64,000 bases of DNA from NCBI RefSeq assembly GCF_014650035.1, contig NZ_BMUE01000014.1, forward strand, positions 62,001 to 126,000, read 5' to 3'. How positions within the stretch are numbered: the stretch's first letter is position 1; the number at the start of each line of letters is the position of its first letter. Below are positions 1 to 7,431 of this stretch, piece after piece. The stretch comes from Streptomyces lucensis JCM 4490 (GTDB taxonomy: Bacteria; Actinomycetota; Actinomycetes; Streptomycetales; Streptomycetaceae). Made by a program: the position numbers and the translations under genes. The notes beneath the pieces are model-generated. The model had not been told where the DNA came from, made no database searches, and saw only the letters and a program-made list of their open reading frames with translations.

Positions 1-66
1 GCCTGACAGACGTGGCAGACCCGACAGGACCGACGGACCCGGCAGGAGCCCTCCTCGCGCGAAGTG

Positions 67-2259
67 CTAGCCGCGGCGCTCCTCGTGGCTCCCGGCCACC
101 GTGTCCCGGCCGTCGCCGCCGGAGGCGGTCGCGGGCCCGTCGCTTCCGGTGCCCGCTCCCGGCGTCGTCACCGCCCGGTCCCCGTGGCCCGGCCACCACG
201 CCGCGTGGCCGATCAGCGCGGTGAGGCTCGGGGTGAAGAACATCGCCATGACGAACGCGGCGATCGCGATGCCGAAGGAGACGGCGAAGCCCATCTCCGT
301 GAGCAGCGCGTTGCCCGCGAGCATCATCGTGGCGAAGGTCGCCGCCAGGATGAAGCCCGCTGCGGCGACGGTCGGCCCGGCGTGCCGGAGCGCCATGCCG
401 GCCGCCTCGCGCGGCTCACGCCCCTCTCGGGCCTCCTCACGCAGCCGGGCGATCATGAGGATGTTGTAGTCCGTGCCGATGGCGACCACGAAGAGATACA
501 TGATCACGGGGAGCATGAACATCAGGCCCGAGTGGCCCTGCCCCTCCTGGAAGATCCACACGGTGGCCCCGAGGGTGGCGCCGAAGCCGAGGCCCACCGA
601 GGCGATCAGGTACCAGGGGGCGACCACGCTGCGCAGGAGCAGCCCCAGGATGACCATGATCAGGACGGCCGCCACGGGGAACACCGTGCGGTAGTCGTGG
701 TTCACCGCGGTGTCGATGTCCTTGTAGATCGACGACATGCCGCCGACGAGGGCCTCGGTGCCGTCGGGGGCGTCGGCGTGGGCGACGTCGCGCACCCTGC
801 CCACCGCCTCGATCGCCTGGTCGGTCGACGCCTCGTGGGTCAGCGTGACGGTGAAGTCCGCGGTGGTGCCGTCCTTGGCGACCTGCGTCATACGGCTGTT
901 CGCGACGCCCTCGACGGCGCCCAGTTTCTTCGCGTAGGCGTCGAAGGACGCCTTGTCCAGCGGCTTGCCGTCGGTGCTGGACAGGTAGACGTCGGTGGGG
1001 GCGGCGGCGCCGGCGGAGTACGCCTTCCGCATCTCGTCCTGCACGACCATGGACTCCTTGGTCTTCGGCATCGAGCCGGAGGCCAGGTCGAACGTCGCGT
1101 TGAAGCCGAGGGTGCCGAGCGACAGCACGACCAGCACGATGCCGGAGACCGCGGCGGTCAGCGCGGGACGGCGCCGCACGCCCCGGCCGAGAGCGGCGAA
1201 GCGGGCGTTCTCCGGCTCCCGCTGCCAGGACTTGGAGGGCCAGAACACCTTGGGTCCGATGAGCGAGACCACGGCCGGGATCAGGGTGAGTCCCGCGACC
1301 AGGGTGGCGGCCACCGCGATGGCCAGCGCCGGGCCCATCTGCTTGAGGAAGCCCAGCGTGGACAGGATCAGCGCGAGGAAGGCGATGACGACCGCCCCGG
1401 CGGCCGAGGCGATGGCCTCGCCGACCCGGTCGACCGCGTTGACCATGGCCTGCTTGGGTTCGTCGCCGGCGCGCAGGCGTTCCCGGTACCGGAACATCAG
1501 GAAGAGGAAGTAGTCCGTGCCCACGCCGAACAGCACGACGATCAGGATCGACGAGATGGAGCTGTTGGCCTGCAGGTCGAACAGTTTCGTGGCATAGGCG
1601 ATCAGTCCGTTGGCGACGGCGGACACCAGGCCGATCAGTACCAGGGGCAGTACGGCCAGGATCGGCGCGCGGAAGATGATCAGCAGCGTCACCAGGATGA
1701 TCACGAAGGTGCCGACGCCGATCAGCGTCTGGCCGCGCTCGGAGGAGTCCTCCTGGTCGAGCGCCTGGGCCGCGGAACCGCCGAGCCTGACGTCGAGGTG
1801 CGTGCCCTCGGCCAGCTCCTTGACGTCCTTGCGCAGTTCCTCGGCGGCGTCCGCCTGCTCGGGCTGGCCCGCGCTCCGGCGGTCCATCTGGACGAGCGTC
1901 AGGTCGTACCTGCCGTCCTTCGACGGCCGGCCGTGGACGACCTTCTGCACCTGGTCGATGTGCTTCTCGCCCAGCTCGGAGGTGATGCGGGCGACGTCAC
2001 GCCTGTCGGCGGCGGTCAGCGCGGCGCCGTCGGTGCGCTGGTACAGCGCGATCGCGGACGGGGTGAAGGCGCTGGGGAACGCCCTCTCCTGGAGGTCCGC
2101 GGCCTTGATGGACTCGTAACTCCTCGGCAGGAAACTGCTCTCGTCGCTGTTCGAGGGCAGACTCGGAGCGGTGGCCACGATCGCCACCGCGGCGATCAGC
2201 CATGCCACGATCGTCCAGACGGGATGTCGGACGACGGTGTTGCCTATTCGTCGGAACAT
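67..2259 (-). CDS. MMPL/RND-family membrane transporter
   Basis: A 730-residue protein of the MMPL (RND superfamily) type, predicted to export lipids or hydrophobic compounds across the cytoplasmic membrane. It has the usual two halves: a first membrane segment near residues 13-31, a periplasmic loop, five membrane segments, then the same pattern again. Each half carries the family signature in its second segment block (GTDYFLFLMF near residue 257, GTDYNILMIA near 590), where the Asp-Tyr pair is thought to carry protons. The ATG at 2259 is chosen because GGAGG lies a few bases upstream; upstream in-frame starts lack such a site. The gene diverges from the MerR fusion gene. The substrate cannot be told from sequence. 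Confidence 0.9.
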   Translation of the reverse strand: MFRRIGNTVVRHPVWTIVAWLIAAVAIVATAPSLPSNSDESSFLPRSYESIKAADLQERAFPSAFTPSAIALYQRTDGAALTAADRRDVARITSELGEKHIDQVQKVVHGRPSKDGRYDLTLVQMDRRSAGQPEQADAAEELRKDVKELAEGTHLDVRLGGSAAQALDQEDSSERGQTLIGVGTFVIILVTLLIIFRAPILAVLPLVLIGLVSAVANGLIAYATKLFDLQANSSISSILIVVLFGVGTDYFLFLMFRYRERLRAGDEPKQAMVNAVDRVGEAIASAAGAVVIAFLALILSTLGFLKQMGPALAIAVAATLVAGLTLIPAVVSLIGPKVFWPSKSWQREPENARFAALGRGVRRRPALTAAVSGIVLVVLSLGTLGFNATFDLASGSMPKTKESMVVQDEMRKAYSAGAAAPTDVYLSSTDGKPLDKASFDAYAKKLGAVEGVANSRMTQVAKDGTTADFTVTLTHEASTDQAIEAVGRVRDVAHADAPDGTEALVGGMSSIYKDIDTAVNHDYRTVFPVAAVLIMVILGLLLRSVVAPWYLIASVGLGFGATLGATVWIFQEGQGHSGLMFMLPVIMYLFVVAIGTDYNILMIARLREEAREGREPREAAGMALRHAGPTVAAAGFILAATFATMMLAGNALLTEMGFAVSFGIAIAAFVMAMFFTPSLTALIGHAAWWPGHGDRAVTTPGAGTGSDGPATASGGDGRDTVAGSHEERRG

Positions 2260-2569
2260 GCGGGAGGTCCTCCTGGGCAGGAAGATCACCGCAGCCCGGG
2301 GAGACGGACCCCGGCATCGGCGACCTCGGCCGGCACGCGCGCAACGGTCCGGCCGCATGGTTGTCTTGCTCTCACATCGTAGTGACCATGCCCCAACCCC
2401 ATGGATCCAGGCGCTTGTTGGGCGCGACCGGCATCACCCCGCCGGCCCGCACTCCGGCCCCCAGCCCGGGACCGGTGTGCCCTTTCGCCGCGCCTCCCCC
2501 CGCTTGACCTCCGCCCGCTTGACCTTTCCCCCAAGGGCAGGGTTTAGCTTGAGAGCCGAGGTGAGCGGC
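2260..2569. other. Divergent intergenic region between MMPL and MerR genes
   Basis: About 310 bases without a convincing gene. The right end holds the MerR-type promoter described separately. On the minus strand a TACGAT hexamer (complement of 2376-2381) could be the -10 element of the MMPL gene, but I see no good -35 partner. The rest is GC-rich with no recognisable RNA. Confidence 0.5.
2519..2549 (+). promoter_or_regulatory. MerR-type promoter with operator in an over-long spacer
   Basis: TTGACC (2519-2524) is followed by a 19 bp spacer and a TTAGCT hexamer (2544-2549). The spacer region carries an imperfect dyad, ACCTTTCCC (2522-2530) against GGGCAGGGT (2535-2543), matching at 7 of 9 positions. 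A 19-20 bp spacer with a centred dyad is the signature of promoters that MerR proteins activate by DNA twisting, so the fusion gene downstream is probably autoregulated. The hexamers are seen; the regulation is inferred. Confidence 0.6.
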
Positions 2570-3514
2570 ATGATGATCGGGGAGCTCGCACGCCGCTCCG
2601 GCGTGACGACCAAGGCAGTGCGGTACTACGAATCGCTGGGGTTGATCACCCCGCGGCGTCTCGGCAACGGCTACCGGGACTACACCGAGGACGACGTACG
2701 CCTCGTGCGGGAGATCAAGGCCCTGCACCGGATGGGCATTCCGGTCGAGCGCACCCGGCCCTTCCTGGAGTGCCTGGCGGCCGGCCGTGCGCACATCGAC
2801 GACTGTCCCGCCTCGCTCGCCGGCTACCGGGAGGTCATCGACGAGCTCACCGAGCGCATCGAGGCCCTGACCGCCCGCCGCTCGACACTGATCACCAACC
2901 TGCGTGCCGCCGCCCACCGGGGCAGCACCGTCGCACCGGCCGGGACGGACGAGGACTACCTGACCCTGCCCGCGGACCTGCCCGCACCCGAGGACGACGG
3001 CGCCACGGCCCATCTGCCCGGCACGAAGGCACCGAGGATCACCCTGCCCAGCACGGCCGGCAAGGGCGTCCGCCTGGACGCACTCGGTGCCCGCCGCACG
3101 GTGATCTACGTCTATCCCCTCACCGGCCGCCCCGGCACGGATCTGCCCGAGGGCTGGAACTCCATCCCGGGAGCCCGCGGCTGCACCCCCGAGACATGCG
3201 GGTTCCGCGACCACTTCCAGGATCTCCTCGAGGCCGGCGCCGGCCGCGTCCACGGACTCTCCAGTCAGGACACCGAATACCAGAACGAGGTCGTGGAACG
3301 GCTGGGGCTGCCCTTCGACATGCTCTCCGACCCCGCCCTCACCCTTGCCGACACCCTCGGTCTGCCGACGTTCGAGGCCGCGGGGGCGAGGCTGTTCAAG
3401 CGGATGACGCTCGTCCTGCGCGACGGCGCGATCGAGCACGCCTTCTATCCGGTCTTCCCGCCGGACGAGCACGCCGCGGAAGTCCTCGCCTGGCTGCGCG
3501 AGAACCCCCTGTAG
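2570..3514 (+). CDS. MerR-family regulator fused to a BCP/PrxQ-type peroxiredoxin
   Basis: A 314-residue protein. Residues 1-75 are a MerR winged helix (GELARRSGVTTKAVRYYE), followed by a helical dimerisation segment to about 125. From about 150 to the end lies a thioredoxin-fold peroxiredoxin domain with GCTPETCGFRD, the CP-x4-CR pattern of BCP/PrxQ peroxiredoxins (Cys205 and Cys210). The fusion suggests a regulator whose effector is the redox state of its own peroxidase domain, or a peroxidase that controls its own synthesis. The SoxR iron-sulphur cysteine cluster is absent. ATG 2570 follows GAGGTG; a second ATG at 2573 is equally possible. The promoter upstream is MerR-like. The domains are clear; the physiological role is inferred. 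Confidence 0.85.
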   Translation: MMIGELARRSGVTTKAVRYYESLGLITPRRLGNGYRDYTEDDVRLVREIKALHRMGIPVERTRPFLECLAAGRAHIDDCPASLAGYREVIDELTERIEALTARRSTLITNLRAAAHRGSTVAPAGTDEDYLTLPADLPAPEDDGATAHLPGTKAPRITLPSTAGKGVRLDALGARRTVIYVYPLTGRPGTDLPEGWNSIPGARGCTPETCGFRDHFQDLLEAGAGRVHGLSSQDTEYQNEVVERLGLPFDMLSDPALTLADTLGLPTFEAAGARLFKRMTLVLRDGAIEHAFYPVFPPDEHAAEVLAWLRENPL

Positions 3515-3578
3515 GACCGGCGCCGCGCCACCGGCGCCCCGAGACCCGTACCCCGATCACCCGGAAAGGCCCGCCCCT

Positions 3579-4223
3579 GTGTACGTCCCCAAGCACTTCG
3601 CGCCCGAAGAGGCCGCCGTGCTCGACCTGCTGGCGAACCACGGCGCCGCCGACCTGGTCACCGCGACCCCGCGCGGCCTGCTCGCCACCCTGCTGCCCTT
3701 CGAGTACGACCCGGACAGCGGCGAACTCGGTTCCCTGCTCGGGCACATGGCCCGCGCCAACGACCACTGGCGCGAGCCGGCACAGGGCGAGGCCATGGTG
3801 ATCGTCCGCGGCCCCGAGGCCTACATCACGCCCTCCTGGTACGCGACGAAGGCGGAGAACCACCGGGTGGTGCCGACGTGGAACTATGTCGTCGCGCATG
3901 TCTACGGGCAGCTGGTCGTGCACGACGACCCGGCCTGGGTCGAGGCGCAGATGCGCCGCCTGACCGACCGGCACGAGTCCGGGAACGCCGAGCCCTGGTC
4001 CGTCGACGAGGCCCCCGCCAAGTACGTCGAGGGGCGGCTGCGTGCCGTCGTGGGTGTCGAGGTCCTCATCAGCCGCGTCGAGGCGAAGTTCAAGCTGAGC
4101 CAGAACCAGCCGCGGCGGAACGTCGAGGGCGTCGTCGCGGGTCTCGGAGCCCGTGACCGGGACCACGACGCCGCCCTCGCGGCCGCGGTGCGCGCGCACA
4201 ACCCGGACCGCGCCGCGCCGTGA
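3579..4223 (+). CDS. PaiB-like FMN-binding protein (annotated as negative transcriptional regulator)
   Basis: A 214-residue protein of the PaiB family, which has an FMN-binding split-barrel fold. It begins MYVPKHFA and contains the family patterns SLLGHMARAN, ITPSWYATK and VVPTWNYVVAHVYG, and ends with the FKLSQNQP motif. Bacillus PaiB was described as a repressor of sporulation and protease genes, but many homologues probably have flavin- or heme-related enzymatic roles. GTG at 3579 is preceded by GGAAAGG about 10 bases upstream. It lies 64 bp after the MerR-peroxiredoxin gene on the same strand, so co-transcription is possible and would fit a redox theme. Confidence 0.85.
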   Translation: MYVPKHFAPEEAAVLDLLANHGAADLVTATPRGLLATLLPFEYDPDSGELGSLLGHMARANDHWREPAQGEAMVIVRGPEAYITPSWYATKAENHRVVPTWNYVVAHVYGQLVVHDDPAWVEAQMRRLTDRHESGNAEPWSVDEAPAKYVEGRLRAVVGVEVLISRVEAKFKLSQNQPRRNVEGVVAGLGARDRDHDAALAAAVRAHNPDRAAP

Positions 4224-4249
4224 CCCGGGGCGCCGCCGCCCCAGCTGGA

Positions 4250-4287
4250 GCGTACGTTCGTACACCCCGCAGTGTACGATCGTACAC
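4250..4287 (+). promoter_or_regulatory. Tandem palindromic operators over a probable leaderless promoter
   Basis: A perfect 16 bp palindrome, GTGTACGATCGTACAC, occupies 4272-4287 and abuts the ATG at 4288. A second, slightly imperfect copy (inner GTACG-TT-CGTAC) is at 4250-4265. The centres are 22 bp apart, about two helical turns. TACGAT (4275-4280) inside the second palindrome fits the Streptomyces -10 consensus and would start transcription at about the A of the ATG. No Shine-Dalgarno sequence is present. The likely binder is the TetR protein encoded by the next gene but one. Confidence 0.7.
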
Positions 4288-4869
4288 ATGGCCACGGACC
4301 ACTTCGCCGGCGACCCGCGCACCAATCTGGAGCGCATGCTCGCGGGTGACCTGTACATCGCCGACGACCCGGAGATCGCCCGGCGGCAGCAGCGTGCCAT
4401 GCGGCTCGCCGCCGGCTACCGCGCCGCCTACGTCGAGGACGCCCGGAAAGCGAGGCCGATGCTGGCCGAACTCCTCGCCGAGGTGGGCGAGGACGTCGAC
4501 GTACGGCCGCCGTTGTACGTCGACTACGGCAGCAACATCTCCATCGGCGCCCGCACCTTCGTCAACTACAACCTGACCGCGCTGGACGTCGCCCGGATCA
4601 CCATCGGCGAGGACTGCCAGATCGGTCCGAACGTCCAGCTCCTCACGCCCACCCACCCCGTGGAACCGGAGCCCCGCCGCGACAAACTGGAAGCCGCGCT
4701 CCCCATCACCATCGGCGACAACGTCTGGCTCGGCGGCGGGGTCATCGTCTGCCCCGGAGTGAGCATCGGCGACAACTCCGTCATCGGCGCGGGCTCGGTG
4801 GTCACCAAGGACGTCCCGGCCGGTGTCGTCGCCGTCGGCAATCCCGCCCGCCCCGTGCGCACCCTCTAG
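4288..4869 (+). CDS. Sugar O-acetyltransferase (maltose/galactoside acetyltransferase type)
   Basis: A 193-residue left-handed beta-helix acetyltransferase related to Maa, LacA and NodL. The N-terminal maltose-acetyltransferase helix region (about 5-60) is followed by hexapeptide repeats (for example ISIGAR, ITIGED, ITIGDN, VSIGDN), and the LTPTHPVEPEPR loop carries the catalytic His. It would transfer acetyl from acetyl-CoA to a sugar hydroxyl in the cytoplasm. The ATG sits directly behind a palindromic operator with no ribosome binding site, so translation is probably leaderless. The stop codon is 14 bases before the TetR gene, so the two form an operon and the pair is probably autorepressed. 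The true substrate is unknown. Confidence 0.88.
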   Translation: MATDHFAGDPRTNLERMLAGDLYIADDPEIARRQQRAMRLAAGYRAAYVEDARKARPMLAELLAEVGEDVDVRPPLYVDYGSNISIGARTFVNYNLTALDVARITIGEDCQIGPNVQLLTPTHPVEPEPRRDKLEAALPITIGDNVWLGGGVIVCPGVSIGDNSVIGAGSVVTKDVPAGVVAVGNPARPVRTL

Positions 4870-4883
4870 GCACGCCACCGGAC

Positions 4884-5432
4884 ATGGCCACCGGACACAC
4901 CGATCCGCAGCGGCGCGAGCGGATCCTCGCCGCCACCCTCGACCTGGTCAGCGACGAGGGCGTCGCCGGCGTCTCCCACCGCAAGATCGCCACGCGCGCC
5001 CAGGTGCCCCTGGGCTCGATGACCTACCACTTCACCGGCATCGACGACCTGCTGCGCCAGGCCTTCACGCGCTTCGCCGACCACATCGTGGCCGTCTTCG
5101 AGCACCACCTCGGCGGGGCGAGCGGGCCCGAGGAGGCACGTGAAGCCGTCACCGGCCTCGTGCACGCGCTGTCCGAAGGGCCACGACGGGACCTCGTGCT
5201 CGCCCAGGAGCTGTACACCCTCGCCGCCCGGCACCCGGAGTACCGCCGGCTGACCGCACAGTGGATGCGCCGCAGCCGCCGTCTCCTCGAGCAGCACTTC
5301 GACGCGGACACCGCCCGCCAACTCGACGCCCTCATCGAGGGACTGACCCTGCACCGGGCCCTGGACGACTCCCCGCCCGACCGGGCGCTGACCCGCCGGG
5401 CCGTCACCCGCATCACCACACCCACCGCATAG
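4884..5432 (+). CDS. TetR-family regulator
   Basis: A 182-residue TetR-type repressor. The helix-turn-helix lies at about residues 12-58 (ILAATLDLVSDEGVAGVSHRKIA followed by a GSMTYHF recognition segment); the rest is a helical ligand-binding domain. It starts 14 bases after the acetyltransferase stop with only a weak ribosome binding site, consistent with translational coupling. Its most likely target is the pair of GTACG/CGTAC palindromes in front of the acetyltransferase, making a self-contained autorepressed operon. The ligand is unknown. Confidence 0.87.
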   Translation: MATGHTDPQRRERILAATLDLVSDEGVAGVSHRKIATRAQVPLGSMTYHFTGIDDLLRQAFTRFADHIVAVFEHHLGGASGPEEAREAVTGLVHALSEGPRRDLVLAQELYTLAARHPEYRRLTAQWMRRSRRLLEQHFDADTARQLDALIEGLTLHRALDDSPPDRALTRRAVTRITTPTA

Positions 5433-5577
5433 CGGCGCCGGGCAGCCGGGCAGCCGGACATCTCGCGCACCGGCGCCCCGGCGGGTGAATGCACGTGTGA
5501 ACATGGCCGAACCAAGTGGAAACAGGCCTACCGGCCCGTATCATCCGGGACACATCGCGGTTGTCACCGGAGGACAG

Positions 5578-6207
5578 ATGCCTGAGAACACCACACCCGT
5601 CACCGAGTTGACGTCCCACTACGTCAACCAGGTGGCCGGCGACCTCGAACAGAACCTGAAGGAACAGGAACGCATCACAGCGGAGATCACGGCGCTGCAG
5701 GAGCAGTTGGCCACGCTGCAGAAGGACCACACCATCCTGGTGAGCATGCAGCAGGCACTCGGCGTCACAGCTTCCAAGGGCACGGCCGTCGCGCCCGACA
5801 GCCCGGTGGTCCCCGCTCCGCGGAAGAAGCCCACCGCCGAGCCCGGCAAGCACCGGACGGGGAAGGCGGAGCCCGGTGCGCGGCCCAGGGCGAGGAAGCG
5901 GTCCGCGAAGCGAACGGCCGGGCCCGCGGCCGCGAAGGCGGCTGCCGGGGCGGCGCAGCCCACCCTCGTCGAACTGGTCCGCGATCACCTGGCACAGCAG
6001 AGCGAACCCCGCTCCGCCGCGGAGGTCGCCGAGGCGCTCGGCAAGGCACACCCCGAACGGGCCTTCCAGACCAAGGTCGTGCGCACCGCTCTGGAGAGCC
6101 TCGTCGCCAGGAACGGCGCCCAGCGCACCAAGCAGGGCACCTCCGTCTTCTACACCGTTACCGCCACCGCGGAATCCGCGCGGGAGGCCCGGCCCCCCGC
6201 GGAGTGA
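5578..6207 (+). CDS. Coiled-coil plus winged-helix protein of unknown function
   Basis: A 209-residue protein. Residues 15-60 form a probable coiled coil (EQNLKEQERITAEITALQEQL). The middle (about 75-125) is a Lys/Pro/Ala/Arg-rich low-complexity linker likely to touch nucleic acid. The C-terminal 70 residues look like a small winged helix (TLVELVRDHLAQ, SAAEVAEAL, then a wing-like YTV strand). It may be a nucleoid-associated or regulatory protein, but I do not recognise a named family. The ATG at 5578 has GGAGGA eight bases upstream, preferred over an in-frame ATG further upstream. It stands alone, convergent with the MBL hydrolase. Confidence 0.75.
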   Translation: MPENTTPVTELTSHYVNQVAGDLEQNLKEQERITAEITALQEQLATLQKDHTILVSMQQALGVTASKGTAVAPDSPVVPAPRKKPTAEPGKHRTGKAEPGARPRARKRSAKRTAGPAAAKAAAGAAQPTLVELVRDHLAQQSEPRSAAEVAEALGKAHPERAFQTKVVRTALESLVARNGAQRTKQGTSVFYTVTATAESAREARPPAE

Positions 6208-6260
6208 GCGACCGGGCCGGAGCGCGGGGAACCGGCCGCCGGTGCTCCGCGTCCGGCCGG

Positions 6261-7298
6261 TCACCGCGTGCGCGTGTAACGGTCGACGCCGTCCGCGCGG
6301 GTCACCGCCGCGTCGCCGCGCAGGACGAGCACGTCCAGGTGGGCGACCGTCTCGTTGACCGCCAGCATCTGGTTGAGGGCGTCGAGGTCGTCCAGCCGCC
6401 TCTCCCTGCGGGTCCAGGGGAGCCGGCGGGCGACCGTGAAGGCGTCGTGGGTGCCGTCCCCGAGCGCGGCGAGGGTCCGGTGGAGACGGTCGTCGTGGTG
6501 GGCGAGCAGTTCGGCGACCCGGGTGTGCGTGCTGTCGGCGACGGGTCCGTGCGCGGGCAGCAGGCGGGCGTCGGCATGGCGGGTCATGAGCCGCAGCGAG
6601 TCCAGGTAGGCGGCCAGCGGCCGGCCACCGGGTGCGGCCGGCTCGAACCCGATGGACGGTGTGATGCGCGGCAGGACGTGGTCGCCGGAGAACAGCAGCC
6701 CGCGCCGTTCGTCGAGGAAGACCACATGGCCCCTGGTGTGACCGGGAGTCGGGACGACCTTGAGTTCACCGCCCCCGAAGCGCAGGGTCTCCGCGTCCAG
6801 CCAGCGGTCCGGCGCCTCCCAGTCGGCGGGGTCGTAGCTGTCGGGGTAGGCCGCCCGGACGCGGTCGGCCAGTTCGCCGGCTCCGGCCTGCCGCAGGGTC
6901 CTCAGTGCGGTGGACAGCCCGCCGCGCAGCTCGTTGAGCAGTTCCAGGCCCGGGCGTTCGCCGGCGCCGAGGTAGACGCGGGCGCCGAGCAGCCGGCGCA
7001 GTTCCACCGCCTGGGTGTAGTGGTCGCGGTGGATGTGGGTGACCAGGATGTGGCTGATGTCCCCGAGGTCCCGGCCGATGGCGGTCAGCGCCTCCTCCAG
7101 GGCCTTGCGCGCCTCGGGGACGGCCCAGCCGCCGTCGATCATGACCAGGCCGCCGTCGTCGGCCAGACCCTCCAGCAGGTAGACGTTGACGGCGTGCAGA
7201 CCGTCGTTCGGAAGCGGCAGTGGCACGCGGTGCACTCCGGGCTGAACGGTCTGGACGCCCGCTGTGGCCCAGGGGCCCTGGTCGAACCGCGTTGCCAT
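6261..7298 (-). CDS. MBL-fold metallo-hydrolase
   Basis: A 345-residue metallo-beta-lactamase-fold hydrolase. The metal-binding motif HIHRDH (residues 89-94) is intact, with a downstream PTPGHTRGHVVF histidine, a FSGDHVLP aspartate and a final AHG histidine, so a binuclear metal site is expected. A C-terminal helical region (about 265-345) resembles the winged-helix tail of LACTB2-like MBL proteins, whose substrates include thioesters and RNA. ATG 7298 has GGGGAGAG upstream. The gene is on the same strand as the histidine kinase, separated by 133 bp that contain a gene remnant. The substrate is not predictable. Confidence 0.87.
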   Translation of the reverse strand: MATRFDQGPWATAGVQTVQPGVHRVPLPLPNDGLHAVNVYLLEGLADDGGLVMIDGGWAVPEARKALEEALTAIGRDLGDISHILVTHIHRDHYTQAVELRRLLGARVYLGAGERPGLELLNELRGGLSTALRTLRQAGAGELADRVRAAYPDSYDPADWEAPDRWLDAETLRFGGGELKVVPTPGHTRGHVVFLDERRGLLFSGDHVLPRITPSIGFEPAAPGGRPLAAYLDSLRLMTRHADARLLPAHGPVADSTHTRVAELLAHHDDRLHRTLAALGDGTHDAFTVARRLPWTRRERRLDDLDALNQMLAVNETVAHLDVLVLRGDAAVTRADGVDRYTRTR

Positions 7299-7354
7299 AA
7301 CTCTCCCCGTACTGCTGTGCGTCGAGGGACCCGCCCCTGAGGTGGGGGCCCGTG

Positions 7355-7429
7355 TCCGGTCACGAAGACGGCGCCGTCGCCGACGCAGAAGAATACGGCG
7401 TGGACGATCTCCGCCGGCTCCCCCACCCC
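7355..7429 (-). pseudogene. Remnant resembling the C-terminus of a short-chain dehydrogenase
   Basis: Directly after the histidine kinase stop, the minus strand reads GVGEPAEIVHAVFFCVGDG and then AVFVTG. This matches the common SDR ending (G-x-PEEIA-x-AV-x-FL-x-SD-x-ASFVTG) in spacing and residues. There is no start codon, no Rossmann region and no full gene, so this would be a 25-residue scrap left by a deletion. The stretch is short, so chance resemblance is possible. Confidence 0.35.
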
Positions 7430-7431
7430 TG

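Noticed and set aside
64..2382. Long open frame antisense to the MMPL gene (772 codons)
   Set aside because: The antisense frame mirrors the coding frame's GC-rich third positions; the product is His/Arg/Gly-rich without domains, whereas the minus frame has clear MMPL motifs.
2570..3514. SoxR assignment for the MerR-type regulator
   Set aside because: The four-Cys iron-sulphur cluster of SoxR is absent; the cysteines lie in a peroxiredoxin domain.
5485..5577. ECF-sigma promoter GGAAAC...CGTATC before the coiled-coil gene
   Set aside because: The spacing is shorter than the normal 15-16 bp, so the match is not convincing.
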